Part shown: positions 11,850 through 22,870 of the stretch, one piece after another
Position numbering within the stretch: position 1 is the stretch's first letter
Layout: the number at the start of each line of letters is the position of its first letter
DNA from: Cynocephalus volans
Lineage: Eukaryota; Chordata; Mammalia; Dermoptera; Cynocephalidae
Assembly (NCBI RefSeq): GCF_027409185.1
Contig: NC_084462.1
Location: forward strand, 185,694,071-185,758,070
Direction: 5' to 3'
DNA length: 64,000 bases
The notes under the pieces: generated by a model
The model's input: the letters and a program-made list of their open reading frames with translations, nothing else
Databases searched by the model: none
What the model was told of the DNA's origin: nothing
Made by a program: the position numbers and the translations under genes

Positions 11850-13168
11850 TAAGGACATCACCTTATCTCTTTGATTTAGAAATTATGAAGGAATCACTGT
11901 TCTAAGTACCACAAGACTCGGATAGAGCACAAATTTGTAAGTTTTCTCTTTGGAGCTTCCAGTGACACAAGCACGCACACGCACAGCCAGACAGACACGT
12001 GCACACACACGTGCACAGACCCACACCCATACACCTCTTTTCCAATGTGCACTTTATTGATGCCGTTGACTCTACTTTTTAAAGGTCATCATCTCATGAA
12101 TCTGCATTTTAGCTGCTCTCCCATCTCTCCCACAGCTTCATAAACCTTGTGGATGGTTCTTCAGCACTTTCCGAGGTGTCCTCATGTACAAATCAGTGAA
12201 TGTCCTCATTACACATACTGTTCATTGATGACTGATGAGCCTGTGGACAGCAGCACCACAGCCCATGCCGGAATGGAGTTCACCAAGCACATACATTCTC
12301 CATGAGGTACATCAAAGCCTTCTTGGCAATTGGGAACACTGGAAAGCCCTACTATGCTAAAACAGCAAAATTAGACATGAAAGCAACAAGTATGTGAAAA
12401 TCTGGCACTAAATTGCCCATGCAAAAGACACTTGTTTCACGATGGGAAGTGAGACAAGATGGAAGAGTCTTCCCTGTTGACCTCAGCTGTGGGTGTGCAA
12501 GCTGTGGCTCCAGTATTTTCCAACCAGTTCAAGCCCACAGATCACCATGAAAGGCAGCCAGTTTAGATTTGGGGATTCAGATCAATGTTAGTGGGTAGGT
12601 GGAAGCATGAACACGTAATCTGTGAACACTGAGGTCATCTGTACACACAGTGTCAGGACAGTGTTGCACTAGAAGTCTGGAACAGTGCACATTTCAGTTT
12701 TTACCTTATTTATACAATGCTGTTGTAGAACATAAATAATTTGACTTCTCTTTTCATGTATTCAATAAATAAATTGAAGGATCTGCACATGGTTTGGTAT
12801 CTTCTGAGACTTCCAGGATATTCACCAAGTTTCAGAATTTCAGGCTCACTCTGAAAAATAAGGTGAGACTTATTCTTATAAGTAACCTCCTTGAATAAGA
12901 AAAAAAAATCTTAGACCTTGAGTAGTAAAATAATATAATATGTTAAAACAGGATAATTACACAACTTTACTTGAAAATAAGACAAAAACATTAATAAAAG
13001 TATATACATCAAAGGGTCTCTAGAAGACTGTCTCGAAAGAGAGAGAAAACCACAGATTTTAACAAGTCCTCCCCAGGTCTCCGTGCACCTGCTCATGGAG
13101 CTGAGCACTGGACATAGTGGGTCTTGAGTGCCCCCTGCTGCCCAGTCCACACTGTCTTTCTTCAGGGA
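11850..13168. other. Unique stretch between unit A and the clan II pseudogene
   Basis: Homology with units B and C stops near 11850. On the minus strand, 12040-12420 has the look of an mRNA 3' end (AATAAA within 'catcaataaagtgcac'), but I recognise no protein. No ORF of note. Confidence 0.4.
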
Positions 13169-13207
13169 GGCTCAAGTCTGGGCTCACACTGACTCCCCCT
13201 CACTGTG
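13169..13207 (-). promoter_or_regulatory. V RSS of the clan II pseudogene, degenerate nonamer
   Basis: Heptamer CACAGTG is perfect (13201-13207) and the spacer is 23 bp (13178-13200), but the nonamer reads ACTTGAGCC (13169-13177), poor against the ACAAAAACC consensus. Confidence 0.85.
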
Positions 13208-13631
13208 TTTCTAGCATAGTAGTCCATGGCCGTGTCCTCAGCTCTCAGGCAATTCAATGTTAAATACAGTTGGCTCTTTCGGGTGTCCCTGCTTATGCTG
13301 ACTTGGGATTTAAGAGCTGGGTATATGCTTCCATCAGTCCACATTGCATCGACCCACACCAGCACCTTTCCTGGAGGCTGGTGGATCCAGGTCACAGCAT
13401 TGCTGGTTAAAGAGAACCAGAGACAGAGAAGGTGAGGGACAGGGTCTGTGAGGGCTTCATCAGGACCGCTCCTGACTCCTGCAGCTGCACCTGGTACAGG
13501 ACACCTGTGGACAAGGACCATCAACATCAAACACACAGGAAACCTCATACCCACATTTCTTTCCTGAAATCGCTGAAACACTCAAAGCAGCGAGTGAACA
13601 CCAGGCAGAGGAGCAGCCTCAGAAAATCCAT
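13208..13631 (-). pseudogene. IGHV clan II (IGHV2/IGHV4-like) pseudogene
   Basis: The leader ATG is at 13631 (MDFLRLLLCLVFTRC) and the V exon runs 13208-13504 after a CAG acceptor. FR1 reads [20 protein letters not shown] and FR3 has SISRDTRKSQLYLTLN, so this is a clan II V segment close to IGHV2/4. Four independent lesions are seen: the leader splice donor reads TTGAGT instead of GTGAGT (GT lost); the first Cys is Phe (LTFSVSG); a base is missing just after 'SGS', shifting the frame and creating a stop; and the second Cys is Tyr (AMDYYAR). The octamer-like box upstream is ATGCAAAG (13714-13721), one base off. It cannot encode a V domain. Confidence 0.93.
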
Positions 13632-13713
13632 GCTCTGATGAAGGGCTCCTGGGAAGGAGGAGACGGGGGCTGCCCACCCCAGGAGTGGGATTTCAGCCTG
13701 AGACTGGGGTCTG

Positions 13714-13721
13714 CTTTGCAT
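13714..13721 (-). promoter_or_regulatory. Decayed octamer (ATGCAAAG) of the clan II pseudogene
   Basis: It lies 83 bp upstream of the leader ATG at 13631 and has one mismatch to ATGCAAAT. Confidence 0.6.
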
Positions 13722-15330
13722 AAGGGAGGCCCCAGGAGATATTAGTGGAGGAGCAGAGGGGAGGGTCTCTAGGGTAGACCCGACCCTAGGATAGAGTGCT
13801 TGGCCATGGGCTGCTTAGAGGAAAAGTAGACAAACCGTCAGACTGTCCTGCATCTCTGCCTGCTCTTCCTATTTTCAGATAAAATAGAAGTGGGATGCTG
13901 AGTGTGCAGAATGTGGGGTCACAGAACATGAGGGAAAGTTTCATATTAAGTTCTCCCACATTCATCCAGAGGAAGGAGACCAGGATCTAGATATGCTCAG
14001 GGCATTTGCTTATTGTGTAAATACATGTGGAGAATTAAGAAAAGGGTTGGGCAGTTCACAGAAGTGTGTTTCTTTTTGGTAATGCAGGGTATATTTTTAA
14101 TTGTTGGTCTAAAGTTTTTCTGATGCTGCACCAACATTTTGTGCCATTCTACGTGATCATATTTTTGAACTTTTACTGTAATTCTCTTTGCATCCCTCTT
14201 AGACCCGATGTGCACCTTTTTCCCAAAGGATCTCTCACAGTGTCTGCATTTTCAGAAGAATCTCTGTGTCCACTAGTTGCCCCTTTCTCAGCCTGGCTTG
14301 AGCTGGCATTGTCATCTTGAAATGTCAAGTGTCAGTGCTGTGTGTGGACAAATGACCCTGATGGTGCAGGGGTGCTCTGTTCCTCCCTTCCTGGGCCCTG
14401 CCCCTGCAAGTTCATGTTGTCATCATGAATCAAGTCTTTGTATTTTCTGTTGTGTCAGTGCCGGAGAATCCTGTTAAACTCCTCAGCATTGTTCTACATC
14501 AATCACAATAAATAAAGCAGACAGATGTAGGGCAATGCTCAGAGATGAAGGTCATATGTGCACTGAGGACATTCCATCTTATCCCATCCCTCCTGCCTTG
14601 CGTGTACTTTAGCTGCGCTGAACTGAGGACACCCCATCCTGCCCACCCGTGCAGCTCCCGCAGCCCCCCCATTGCACTGCCCCCTGCAGAGCTGTGGGAA
14701 CTTAACTGTTTCTCCAGGATCCCACAAAGCTGAGAAGCTCTAATCGGTCCCAGCACACCTCCTCCTGCTGAATATTCTAAGGTAGAGTAAAACCTACATT
14801 GTTAATAACCTACAAAGTATTTTTGTTTGCACTTCTGATGAGAATGCTGTTGAAGTTGCCAAATTTCTAAACAAAAGTGAATACATACATGGAGTTTAGT
14901 ACATGAACGTGGGACACATACTGAGAAGATATAGGAACAAACTTAAATATATCAAGATAGTCTCTAGAAAAATCCATATATGGAGAACTGAAAATGACCT
15001 CAGCGTCAGCAGCTTAGAACAACTAGAGAGCAATTGATATTAAAACAGCACAGACATTAATCACAGCCAACATCTGCAAACAGGAGTTGGGTATTCCTGA
15101 GAACCCAAAGTAATTTGAGTCTGCTGAGCGTGGAGCATTCCTGTCTGTGTGGGAGAATAAAGAAAGAGGCATCCGGGCTTCCTCTGAACAGCTTCTTCTA
15201 GATACTTGAGGTAGACGTGTCACTTATTTGTGACCTTATATTTAATACAGGTGTTTGCAACTGTTTAAGTTCTGAGAACCGTCTTCAATTTAACCATACA
15301 TATCGGAAAGCATTGTTTTAATTTTCATTC
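13722..15330. other. Non-coding stretch, no recognised feature
   Basis: Mixed-composition sequence without a convincing ORF, V relic or repeat family. Short ORFs on both strands at 14490-14760 overlap each other and show no family pattern. Confidence 0.4.
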
Positions 15331-17335
15331 ATCTCAAAGTGTTGTCTTTTTCACATTTGATTTTCCTTTTTTCAATTGGTTACTTTGAAGATATGGATGA
15401 ATTTTCATTTGCTATCCCTTCCTGTCTTCCTTTCCCTATCTGTTGGAGAAGATATTGTGCATGATTTCTGTCATTTACAGTTGATCACCTTTATTTATTT
15501 ATTTTTTTGCAACCTATCACATGGTATGTCCTGGAGAATATTTTGTGTTCTCTGGAGAAGACAGTACATTATGCTTTTTGTGGATTTAGTGCTCTGTAAA
15601 TGTCTGTTTGGTCTAGTTTGTTTACAAAATTATTCTACAGCTTATAGTGATGTTTATTTATGAGTTAATATTTACTCTGCTTTTATTTATTTATTTATTT
15701 ACTTATTTTTTATTGTACATGTTTATGGGGTACAATTTGCTGTTTCAACATAGGCATACATTCTATAATGGATTAATCAGAAGACTTAGTATATCTGTCT
15801 CCTAAACATTTATAATTTCTCTGTGGTTATAAAATTCAAGACTCTTCTTTCTGGCTATCTTGAAATATACGACACAGCATTACTAGCTAATGTCACCCTA
15901 GGGCACCAAAACTGCTTCTTCCTATCTATATGTAACTTTGTAACATTGTGCAAATCTATCAACCTTTCCATGTTACTACCTCTTATCTCCCTTTCCAAAC
16001 TGCCTTTTCTATTCTACTCTCACTGTGCTATTGTCCATTTCTGTCTCGTTTCCCTATTTTTATTTTATAAATTGATCCATGGTAATTGTGTATAATTATG
16101 GAGTACAATAATGGAATACACCGTGTGTAACAGTCATATCAGGGCACTGAGTATATCCACTGCCTCAAACACTTGCCACTTTGTTTTGGGAAAATTCAAC
16201 ATCTTGAGCAGCTGCTCAAGATCACAGTACTTTGCTGTTGACTGTGATCTCCCTACATCACCACGGAACTCTCGATCCCCATCTTCCCTTCTCTCTAATA
16301 TTTGTATCCACTGACAACCCTTTCCTCATCTTCCCCAATCTCGTCCCCCCACCAGTCTGTACTATCCACTATTCTACTCTCTACTTCTATGAGATCAACT
16401 TTTTTAGCTTCCACACGTGAGTGAGAACATGTGATATTTCTCTCTGCATGTCTGGCTTATTTCACTCAACATAATTTTTTTCAAGCTCATCCACGTTGCT
16501 GCAAATGACTGAATTTCATTCTTTTGTATGGCTGAGTATTATTTCATAATGTATGTATATACCACATTATCTTTATACAATAATCCATGTGAGAACATTT
16601 AGGTTGATCTCAATTCTTGGCTATTTAGAATAAAGCTGTGGTAAACATGGGACTGCAAAGGCTTTTTCGACTTGTCAATTTTCATTCCTTTGGACATATA
16701 CCAAGTAGTGAGATTGGCGTATTCTGTGGTAATTCTATCTGTAGTTGTTTGAGAAATCTCCATACTATTTTCTATAGTGGCTGAACCAATTTACACTGAC
16801 ACCGACAATGTATTAGAATTTCCTTCCTCTGCATCCTCACCAGCATTTGTTACTCTCAGTCTTTTGATAAAAACAATTCTACCTGGGGTGAGATAACATC
16901 TCATTGTGATTTTGACTTGCATTTCTCTGATGATTAGTGATGTTGAACATTTTTTATATGCCTGATAGTCGTCTGTATGTCTTCTTTAAAAAAAATCTAT
17001 TCAGTTTCTTTGATTATTTTTAATTAGTTTTTGTTTTTACTGTTCAGATCTTTGAAATTCATTGTATAATCTTCATATCAATCTCTTGTCGGATGCTTAG
17101 TTTTGAAATATCCTCTCCAATTCTTCAGGATGTCTTTTCACATGTAGATCGTTTCCTTTGCTGTTCAGGAGCTTTTTATTTTGGTATGACACAATTTTTT
17201 ACATTTTGCTTTTGTCCACTGTCCCTCTGAAGTATCATTCATAAAATAATTGCCAAGAACTATGTGCTGAACTATTTTCTAAGTGTTTTCTTCTAGAGGT
17301 TTTATAGTTTTAGATGTTACATTTAAGTTTAAGGA
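15330..17335 (-). mobile_element. L1 fragments in antisense orientation
   Basis: Antisense L1: 'ctctgtaaatgtctgtttggtctagt' (ORF2) near 15590, then two 3'-UTR blocks ('tgtacatgtttatggggtaca' at about 15715 and again near 16090-16160), then antisense ORF2 3' end (16430-17330) with the familiar 'tggctgagtattatttcat' and 'ggtgagataacatctcattgtg' blocks. The two successive 3' UTRs indicate at least two elements. All ORFs are broken. Confidence 0.8.
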
Positions 17336-17339
17336 ATGT

Positions 17340-20300
17340 AGCAGAATTTCTGGAACTGAAGGATTCATTCAACAAAATAAACAATCACATAAAGAATAAC
17401 AAAAAGCACCACCAGGTGTTTAAGTAGCAGGTTAGAGCAAGCAGAAGAAAGAATTTCTGATCTCAAAGATGAACTTTTGAAACAACCCCGGTGTGGGAAA
17501 AAAAAGGATTTATTAAAAATAATGAAAATCTTCCACATATAAGTGAGAACATATGATTTTTCTCTTTCTGTGACTGACTCATTTCACTTACTATAATTCT
17601 CTGTAGGCCCATCCAAGTTGTTGCAAATGACAGTAATTCATTCTTTTTTACAGCAGAGTATTATTCCATTGTGTTGATATACCACTCATCTGATGATGGA
17701 CATTTGGGCTGGTTCCAAGCCTTAAAATAAATAAATAATTCAAAAAAAGGGAGGGGGAAAGAAGACATAAAAATTAAAATTATTTGAAGTTGACATGATG
17801 AGCAAACAGAAAGGACATTGTTGGGAAGGAGGGGGGAGAGGGAGGGAGGTTTTGGTAACTGGCCACAATAATCACCACATTGTATATCGACAAAGCAAAA
17901 TAAAATAAAATATTTTAAAAAATAATGAAAATCTAAGTGAGCTAGCAGACAAATTTATATACACAAACATCCAAATTATGTGTGTTCCTGAAAGGTAAGG
18001 GAAAAGGAAAATGTATTGAATACAAAATCAATGAAGTGTGTGTGCATATGTATGTTTATATGACCAGCCTAGTATATTATACCCAACAAGGCTATCCTTC
18101 AGAAATGAGGAAAAAATAGTGTATTCCTAAGTAAAACAAAACCTGGGAGATCACCACCACAAGACCAGCCATGCAAGAACATCTCAAGGGACTCCTGAAT
18201 CTGGAATCTGAAAAATGATAATCATGACCATGAATATACAAGAAAGAACAACAAAATCCAATTTTGAAATAAAATTGCAAACAAAAAAATATAAAACAGA
18301 ACTGAATCTCACCACCCCATAAAAACAACAAACTTTGAAGTCGAATAATAAAAGGGAGAGAAATAGACAAAACCCAGTTCAAACATCTAAACAAAAATTA
18401 ATGAAATTACAGGAATAAAAGAACACCTTTCAAAACAACCATAAATGTAAATGGATTAACTTTCCACTCAAAAGACACCCACCACCTGATTGGATTGAAA
18501 AGTTAGACCAAACTATATGCTGTCTCTAAGAGACCCACCTCACCTGTGATGACACACACAGACCAATAGTGAAGGGATGGGGAAAGATATACTACACCAA
18601 TGGAAATCAAAAGTGAGCAGAAATAGTTATTCATGTATTAGATATAGACTTTAAACCAAAAACTATGAAAAGAGGCAAAGAAGTCCAATACGGAATAATA
18701 TGAAGGTATCTATCCATCAAGAAGAAAAAACATTATAAATATATATGCAACCAATACTGAAGAACCCAGATCTATGAAGCAAATACAATTAGACCTAAAG
18801 GTAGAGATGGACCCAATACAATAATACTGGGAAACCAGAACATGCCCAGCATTGAACAGAAAATCTAGGCAACAACTCAACATAGATACTCAGGATTTCA
18901 ACTACACTTTAGAAAACTTGGACCTGGCACATATCTAGAGAACATTTTATCAGACAACTACACAATATGCATTATTCTCATCAGCACATGGAACAGTCTC
19001 CAGGATAGATCACACATTAGGTCACAAATCAAGTATCAACATTTTTTTTTTGAAATAGAAATTATTTCAACTATATTTTCAGACAGATGGATTAAACCAT
19101 AAATCAATAATAAGCACGAAAACTATACAACTACATGGAAATTAAACAACATTCTCCAGATCAACTATGGTTCCAAGAAGAAGCTCAGCAGGAAATCAAT
19201 AAATTTCTTGAAACTAATGAAAATACATGCACATCCTTAAAAACATTTGGGATACTACAAAAGCAGTACTAACGTCAAAGTTTATTTCACTAACCACTTA
19301 CATCAAAAGTATAGGATTATTTCAAATAAGCAACCTAATGTTACATCTCAAAGAAATAGCAGAACAAGAATAGTTAAATACCAAAACTTTTAGATGGAAA
19401 GAAATAATTAAGATCTGAGCAGAACTAAATGAAGTAGAAATGATACAAAAGATCAATGAACAGAAAGTGGTTTTTGAGAAGATAAACAAAATAGACAAAG
19501 CATTATCTAGGTTAATAAACAAACAAACAAACAACAGTTAGAAAGTCCCAATAACAAAAATCAGAAATGAAAAAGGAGACATTAAAACTAATACCATATA
19601 AATACAAACTATCATTAGAGTGAATTATAAACAAATACATACCAACAAATTTGAAAACCTGGAGGAAGTGGATTAGTTTCTAGACATATACAAACTACCA
19701 AGACCGAACCAAGAAAAATGCAAAAGTTGAACAGACTGATAACAAGTAACGAGATTGAATCTGTAATAGTGATCTTCCAATAAATAAAAGCTCAGGACCA
19801 AATGGCTTTACTCCTGAATTGTATCAGACCTTAATAGAGAAATTAATTTCAATTCTCTTCAAAATGTTACAAAAAAGAAAATGAAACTGATTTCACTCTC
19901 AAACTAATTCTGTGAGGCCAGCATCACCCTTATACCAAAACGAGACAAAGTATCAACAAAAAATCTAAACTACCAGATGATCTCTCTGATGAACAAAGAT
20001 GGAAAAATACTCAACAAAATACTAACAATCAGAATACAGCAACACATCAGAAAATTACACACCATGATCAAGTGGGATTTATCCTAATTAGGCGAGGATG
20101 GTTTAACATACACCAATCAGTAAACCTGAGAAATCACATCCAAAAAAATCATGGCCAAAAATCAAGTGATTATATCAATAGATTCAGAAAAAGTGTTTGA
20201 CAAAATTCAACATCCTTTCCTGACAAAGACACTCAGCAAATTAGGTACAGAAGGAAGTATCTCAGCACAATAAAAACCATCTACTTCAAGCCCTCCACCA

Positions 20301-20367
20301 ATATCATCCTAATGAGGAAAAGTTGAAAGCATTTCCTTTAAGAACAGAAACAAGACAAGAATGCTGA
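17340..20367 (+). mobile_element. L1 (+ strand) ORF1/ORF2, interrupted by the class II ERV
   Basis: Sense L1. About 17340-17520 resembles ORF1. At 17530-17730 there is an antisense L1 3'-end piece, then a purine-rich 3'-UTR-like block to about 17920. Sense sequence resumes with the ORF1-ORF2 region ('accagccatgcaagaacatctcaagg'), endonuclease region ('actatatgctgtctctaagagaccc') and RT region to 20367, where the ERV is inserted. The reading frame has many stops. It resumes at 27202 with the expected next block ('cacttctatttaatat'). Confidence 0.82.
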
Positions 20368-20373
20368 CCCCAC
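20368..20373. repeat. Target-site duplication CCCCAC (left)
   Basis: Six bases directly left of the class II provirus, repeated exactly at 27196-27201. A 6-bp duplication fits class II (betaretrovirus-like) integrase. Confidence 0.93.
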
Positions 20374-20876
20374 TGCTGGACTCCACCAGCAGGTTTTCCC
20401 TCCCTTTCCTAACCTCTCCCATGCCAAATCCAAGAGCCAGCTGCCCTAATGCTTCACCCCTCAGCCCTAGAGACAGCCAGAGGATCTCCCTGGGGGGACT
20501 GAGTGATCTGCCGGCCAACCCAGCCCCATAAAAAGGACACTCAGACGCGGCAGGGGTTCCATCAAGCAGTTCCGTTTATTGTTTGTTAAGCAAGCGTATT
20601 TAAGCTTTGCCAGTGGGGAGTTCACTCAGCCCCGCCAATCAGGGTAAAGATCACGTGGTCATGCTTGGGGGTTCCTTAAGCTATAGTAAGCAATCATGCC
20701 TTGATCACAATCATGGAAAACCAGGGCTGCCAATGGAATTAAACAAAAACAAAATGCAGAACCCAGTTGTCCCCTTCCACCTTGCTTCCTCTCGGCGCCA
20801 TCTTTAGGTGGCCGCATGAAGAGGGCCTTGCCTATATCGCCATTTTGGTGTTACTGAATCACATATGAGCCCAACA
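20374..20876 (-). mobile_element. 3' LTR of the class II provirus
   Basis: On the minus strand it starts TGTTGGGCTC and ends with CCAGCA. It holds a 'TTAAATA' TATA-like box and AATAAA downstream of it (in 'caaacaataaacgg'). U3 has an 'AAGATGGCG' box, a YY1-like site, shared by both LTRs. Confidence 0.92.
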
Positions 20877-20888
20877 TTTCCCCTTTTT
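20877..20888 (-). other. Polypurine tract of the class II provirus
   Basis: The minus strand reads AAAAAGGGGAAA directly against the 3' LTR start, the expected place for plus-strand priming. Confidence 0.85.
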
Positions 20889-21059
20889 GTTTTTTATGAG
20901 GGTAGCCGAAGTCGCCTAGCCACTTGGCCTCATCGTCTTCCATGCGGTTGTGTCTGTCTTAGGTTGTCCCCACTGATAGGGGATCTTACCCGTCATTGAC
21001 TATCCAACTGAGTGCTGGGGGGTGGGGGGAAAGCAGTACTCTTATACCTGAGCATGAAG

Positions 21060-21608
21060 CTTTTGCATAGCCATGTCGACCCACGGGTTTCAGGGGTTGT
21101 GGTCTTGTGCGACTTGCTCAACCACCTGAGTGAGCATGGTGATGGATCCAATATTTCTTTTTATTAAGGCCACTATTTTTCCTAATATTCAAGGCCCAAA
21201 GGAAACTAAAGGGAGTAAAATAACAAGAGGACCTGCCACAGCAAAAAGCAAGGTGGTAAACCAAGGGGAGGCGGTGAACCAATTTTCAAACCAACTAGAG
21301 GTGGCGCTTTTCTCCTGCTTGCGTTTTTCAATCCCCTCTTTAATTTTAGCTAGAGAATCTGTAACCACCCCTGAATGGTCAGTGTAAAATCAGCACTCTT
21401 TGCTGAGGGCCACACAGAGGCCCCCTTGCTGGAGGAACAGTAGGTCCAGTCCTCGGCGATTCTGTAAAACAACCTCAGACAAAGACGTTAGAGATGTTTG
21501 CAAGTACCCAACTGCCTTTTGCACCCTGTCCAGGTCTAGGTCAATCTCTTCTCTGACCCAGATGAGCACAGTTATGGTGGTCCTGTGAAGAGGGGGAAGA
21601 GACTGCAC
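21060..21608 (-). pseudogene. Class II provirus env: TM only, gamma-type
   Basis: The ORF 21390-21608 carries a heptad-rich stretch ([12 protein letters not shown]), then [10 protein letters not shown], the immunosuppressive-domain-like block of gamma-type TM proteins, and the first Cys of CX6CC at 21414-21416. The next-to-last Cys is at 21393-21395, and the codon that should be the second of the Cys pair is TGA (21390-21392), a stop. Beyond it the frame stays readable for about 70 codons and includes a hydrophobic segment (about 21180-21290) fitting the membrane anchor. No SU, cleavage site or fusion peptide is seen. Confidence 0.83.
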
Positions 21609-21639
21609 TCCTCCAAACTGTTGGAGACGTTATCTTTGT

Positions 21640-22430
21640 GGACGTGGGGGGAAAACTTGAGGTTTCAAGCTGGCATCCATATGGGGCTGGGTGCATTGAT
21701 GGGGAAGACACATCCAAACCCTCAGCTCATGGTTAATAATGGGTCAGGGCCTCCCCACTGGCCCGTGAGGGGATCTTTCCATGTTACTTGAGCCTCGAGC
21801 CGAGCTGGCTGAGTTACCCAGTGCCTTTGAAACACTGACAGGGGGTTTTGTTGGGAAAAATTTAAAATGTTTAAGGTAGATAAAGCTGTGCCTAGTTGCA
21901 CGAGGGGGCTGGTGGTCCCCCCTTTTTGTTTTAAAAGTTGGGTTTTTAATACCTGATTTTGTCTTTCTATGATGGCTTGGCCTTGTGGTTTGTGGGTGAT
22001 GCCAGTGGTATGCTGGATGCCCCACATGTTTAAAAATGTTGTAAAGGTAGAGCTGATAAAGCAGGGGCCATTGGCAGTTTTTAGCTGACGGGGGAGGCCC
22101 AAAACAGCAAAGCACTGTAATAAATGGCTTTGTGCATGCTTACTTTTCCCCCCGAGTGGGCTGTTGCCCAACAGGCATGAGAATAAGTGTCAATGGACCT
22201 AAATATGTGTTTTAACTTTCTGAAGCTAGGAAAATGAATTACATCAGTTTGCCATAATACGTTGGGCTTCAATCTCCGGGGATTAACACCCGGGGCTTGC
22301 AGCGGTGGGACCTGCAAATAGAGTGAGCATAACTTACAGGTATGGACAATTTTCTTTGAGCTGGGAGATGGGGACCTGTGGATAACGGGTGTGAAGGCCC
22401 CTCCAATTGACATGCGTTAGCTCATGCAGT
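21640..22430 (-). pseudogene. Class II provirus integrase, catalytic Asp lost
   Basis: In order: N-terminal zinc site His pair (LHELTHVNWRGLH) and Cys pair (HTCKLC); first catalytic Asp in 'WQTDVIHF'; the second site reads 'LKTANGP' where the family has K-T-D-N-G-P, so Asp is Ala (codon at 22073-22075); the Glu is present in 'GQAIIERQN'. The C-terminal domain shows 'WKDPLTGQWGGPDPLL' and, after a stop at 21722-21724, readable homologous sequence to about 21640. There is at least one frameshift between the ORFs 22081-22413 and 21722-22171. It would be inactive even if translated. Confidence 0.88.
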
Positions 22431-22439
22431 TGGATGGCC

Positions 22440-22870
22440 TGTTGAATGGTGTTGACCTCGGGCCCGCTGGATGCTAGCCGGTCAGCAATATTGTTGCCTG
22501 ATGAGAGCATCCCAGGTAAGTTCTGGTGCCCTCTGAGATGTGTGAGGAAAATGAGGGACTCCCATTGCTGCAGCAACGTTCGGATTTGTATCATAAGGGG
22601 AGTAATGGGGTTGTTGTCTAAGCATATGTGGGAGTGGGGCAGTCCCAGCAACAGGTTAACCATGTACAGGCTATCTGAGAACAAATTCATGGGGTTGTGG
22701 CCTTTTTTAGGGCGAGTGCAACTGCCAAAGCAACTCTTTAAATTGTGCTGATCCCTCGGCTGGCCGGAAAAGGGTTTGCTTGGGGGCCCCAGGGGACTGG
22801 CCCATGGGTGCAAACACTACTACTGCTGCCCCAGCTTGTCCTCCATCTGTGAAGACATTGTACCCATTTA
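22440..22870 (-). pseudogene. Class II provirus RNase H
   Basis: The first acidic motif is intact (NVFTDGG, about 22838-22858), followed by 'AQFKELLWQL' with the Glu, then a frameshift. The next frame has 'NLFSDSLYMV' (third acidic site) and 'HLRGHQNLPG' with 'NNIADRLASSG' (last Asp). The order is as in betaretroviral pol, between RT and integrase. Confidence 0.83.

Larger units (their letters stand above)
6290..11850. repeat. Duplication unit A (IGHV4-containing), diverged copy
   Basis: The stretch from the 'tagcctctctcagacca' block onward aligns by eye with 32590-37390 and 50885-55740: same order of anchors around the IGHV4-like gene, the CT repeat at 11221, and the 'ccatatggccctgacttacatca' block. 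Indels and substitutions are clearly more frequent than between the other two copies, so A is the older split. Apart from the V gene, I see no gene in it; 6290-8820 and 9420-11850 are non-coding by eye. Confidence 0.85.

Noticed and set aside
12040-12420. Possible processed pseudogene with AATAAA on the minus strand
   Set aside because: I could not recognise a parent gene, and there is no poly-A tract or target duplication.
14490-14760. Overlapping 60-85-codon ORFs on both strands
   Set aside because: No conserved motif, no splice or promoter context and no copy elsewhere in the window.
15330-20367. Possibility of an active L1
   Set aside because: The sequence is a mosaic of antisense and sense fragments with stops in every frame.
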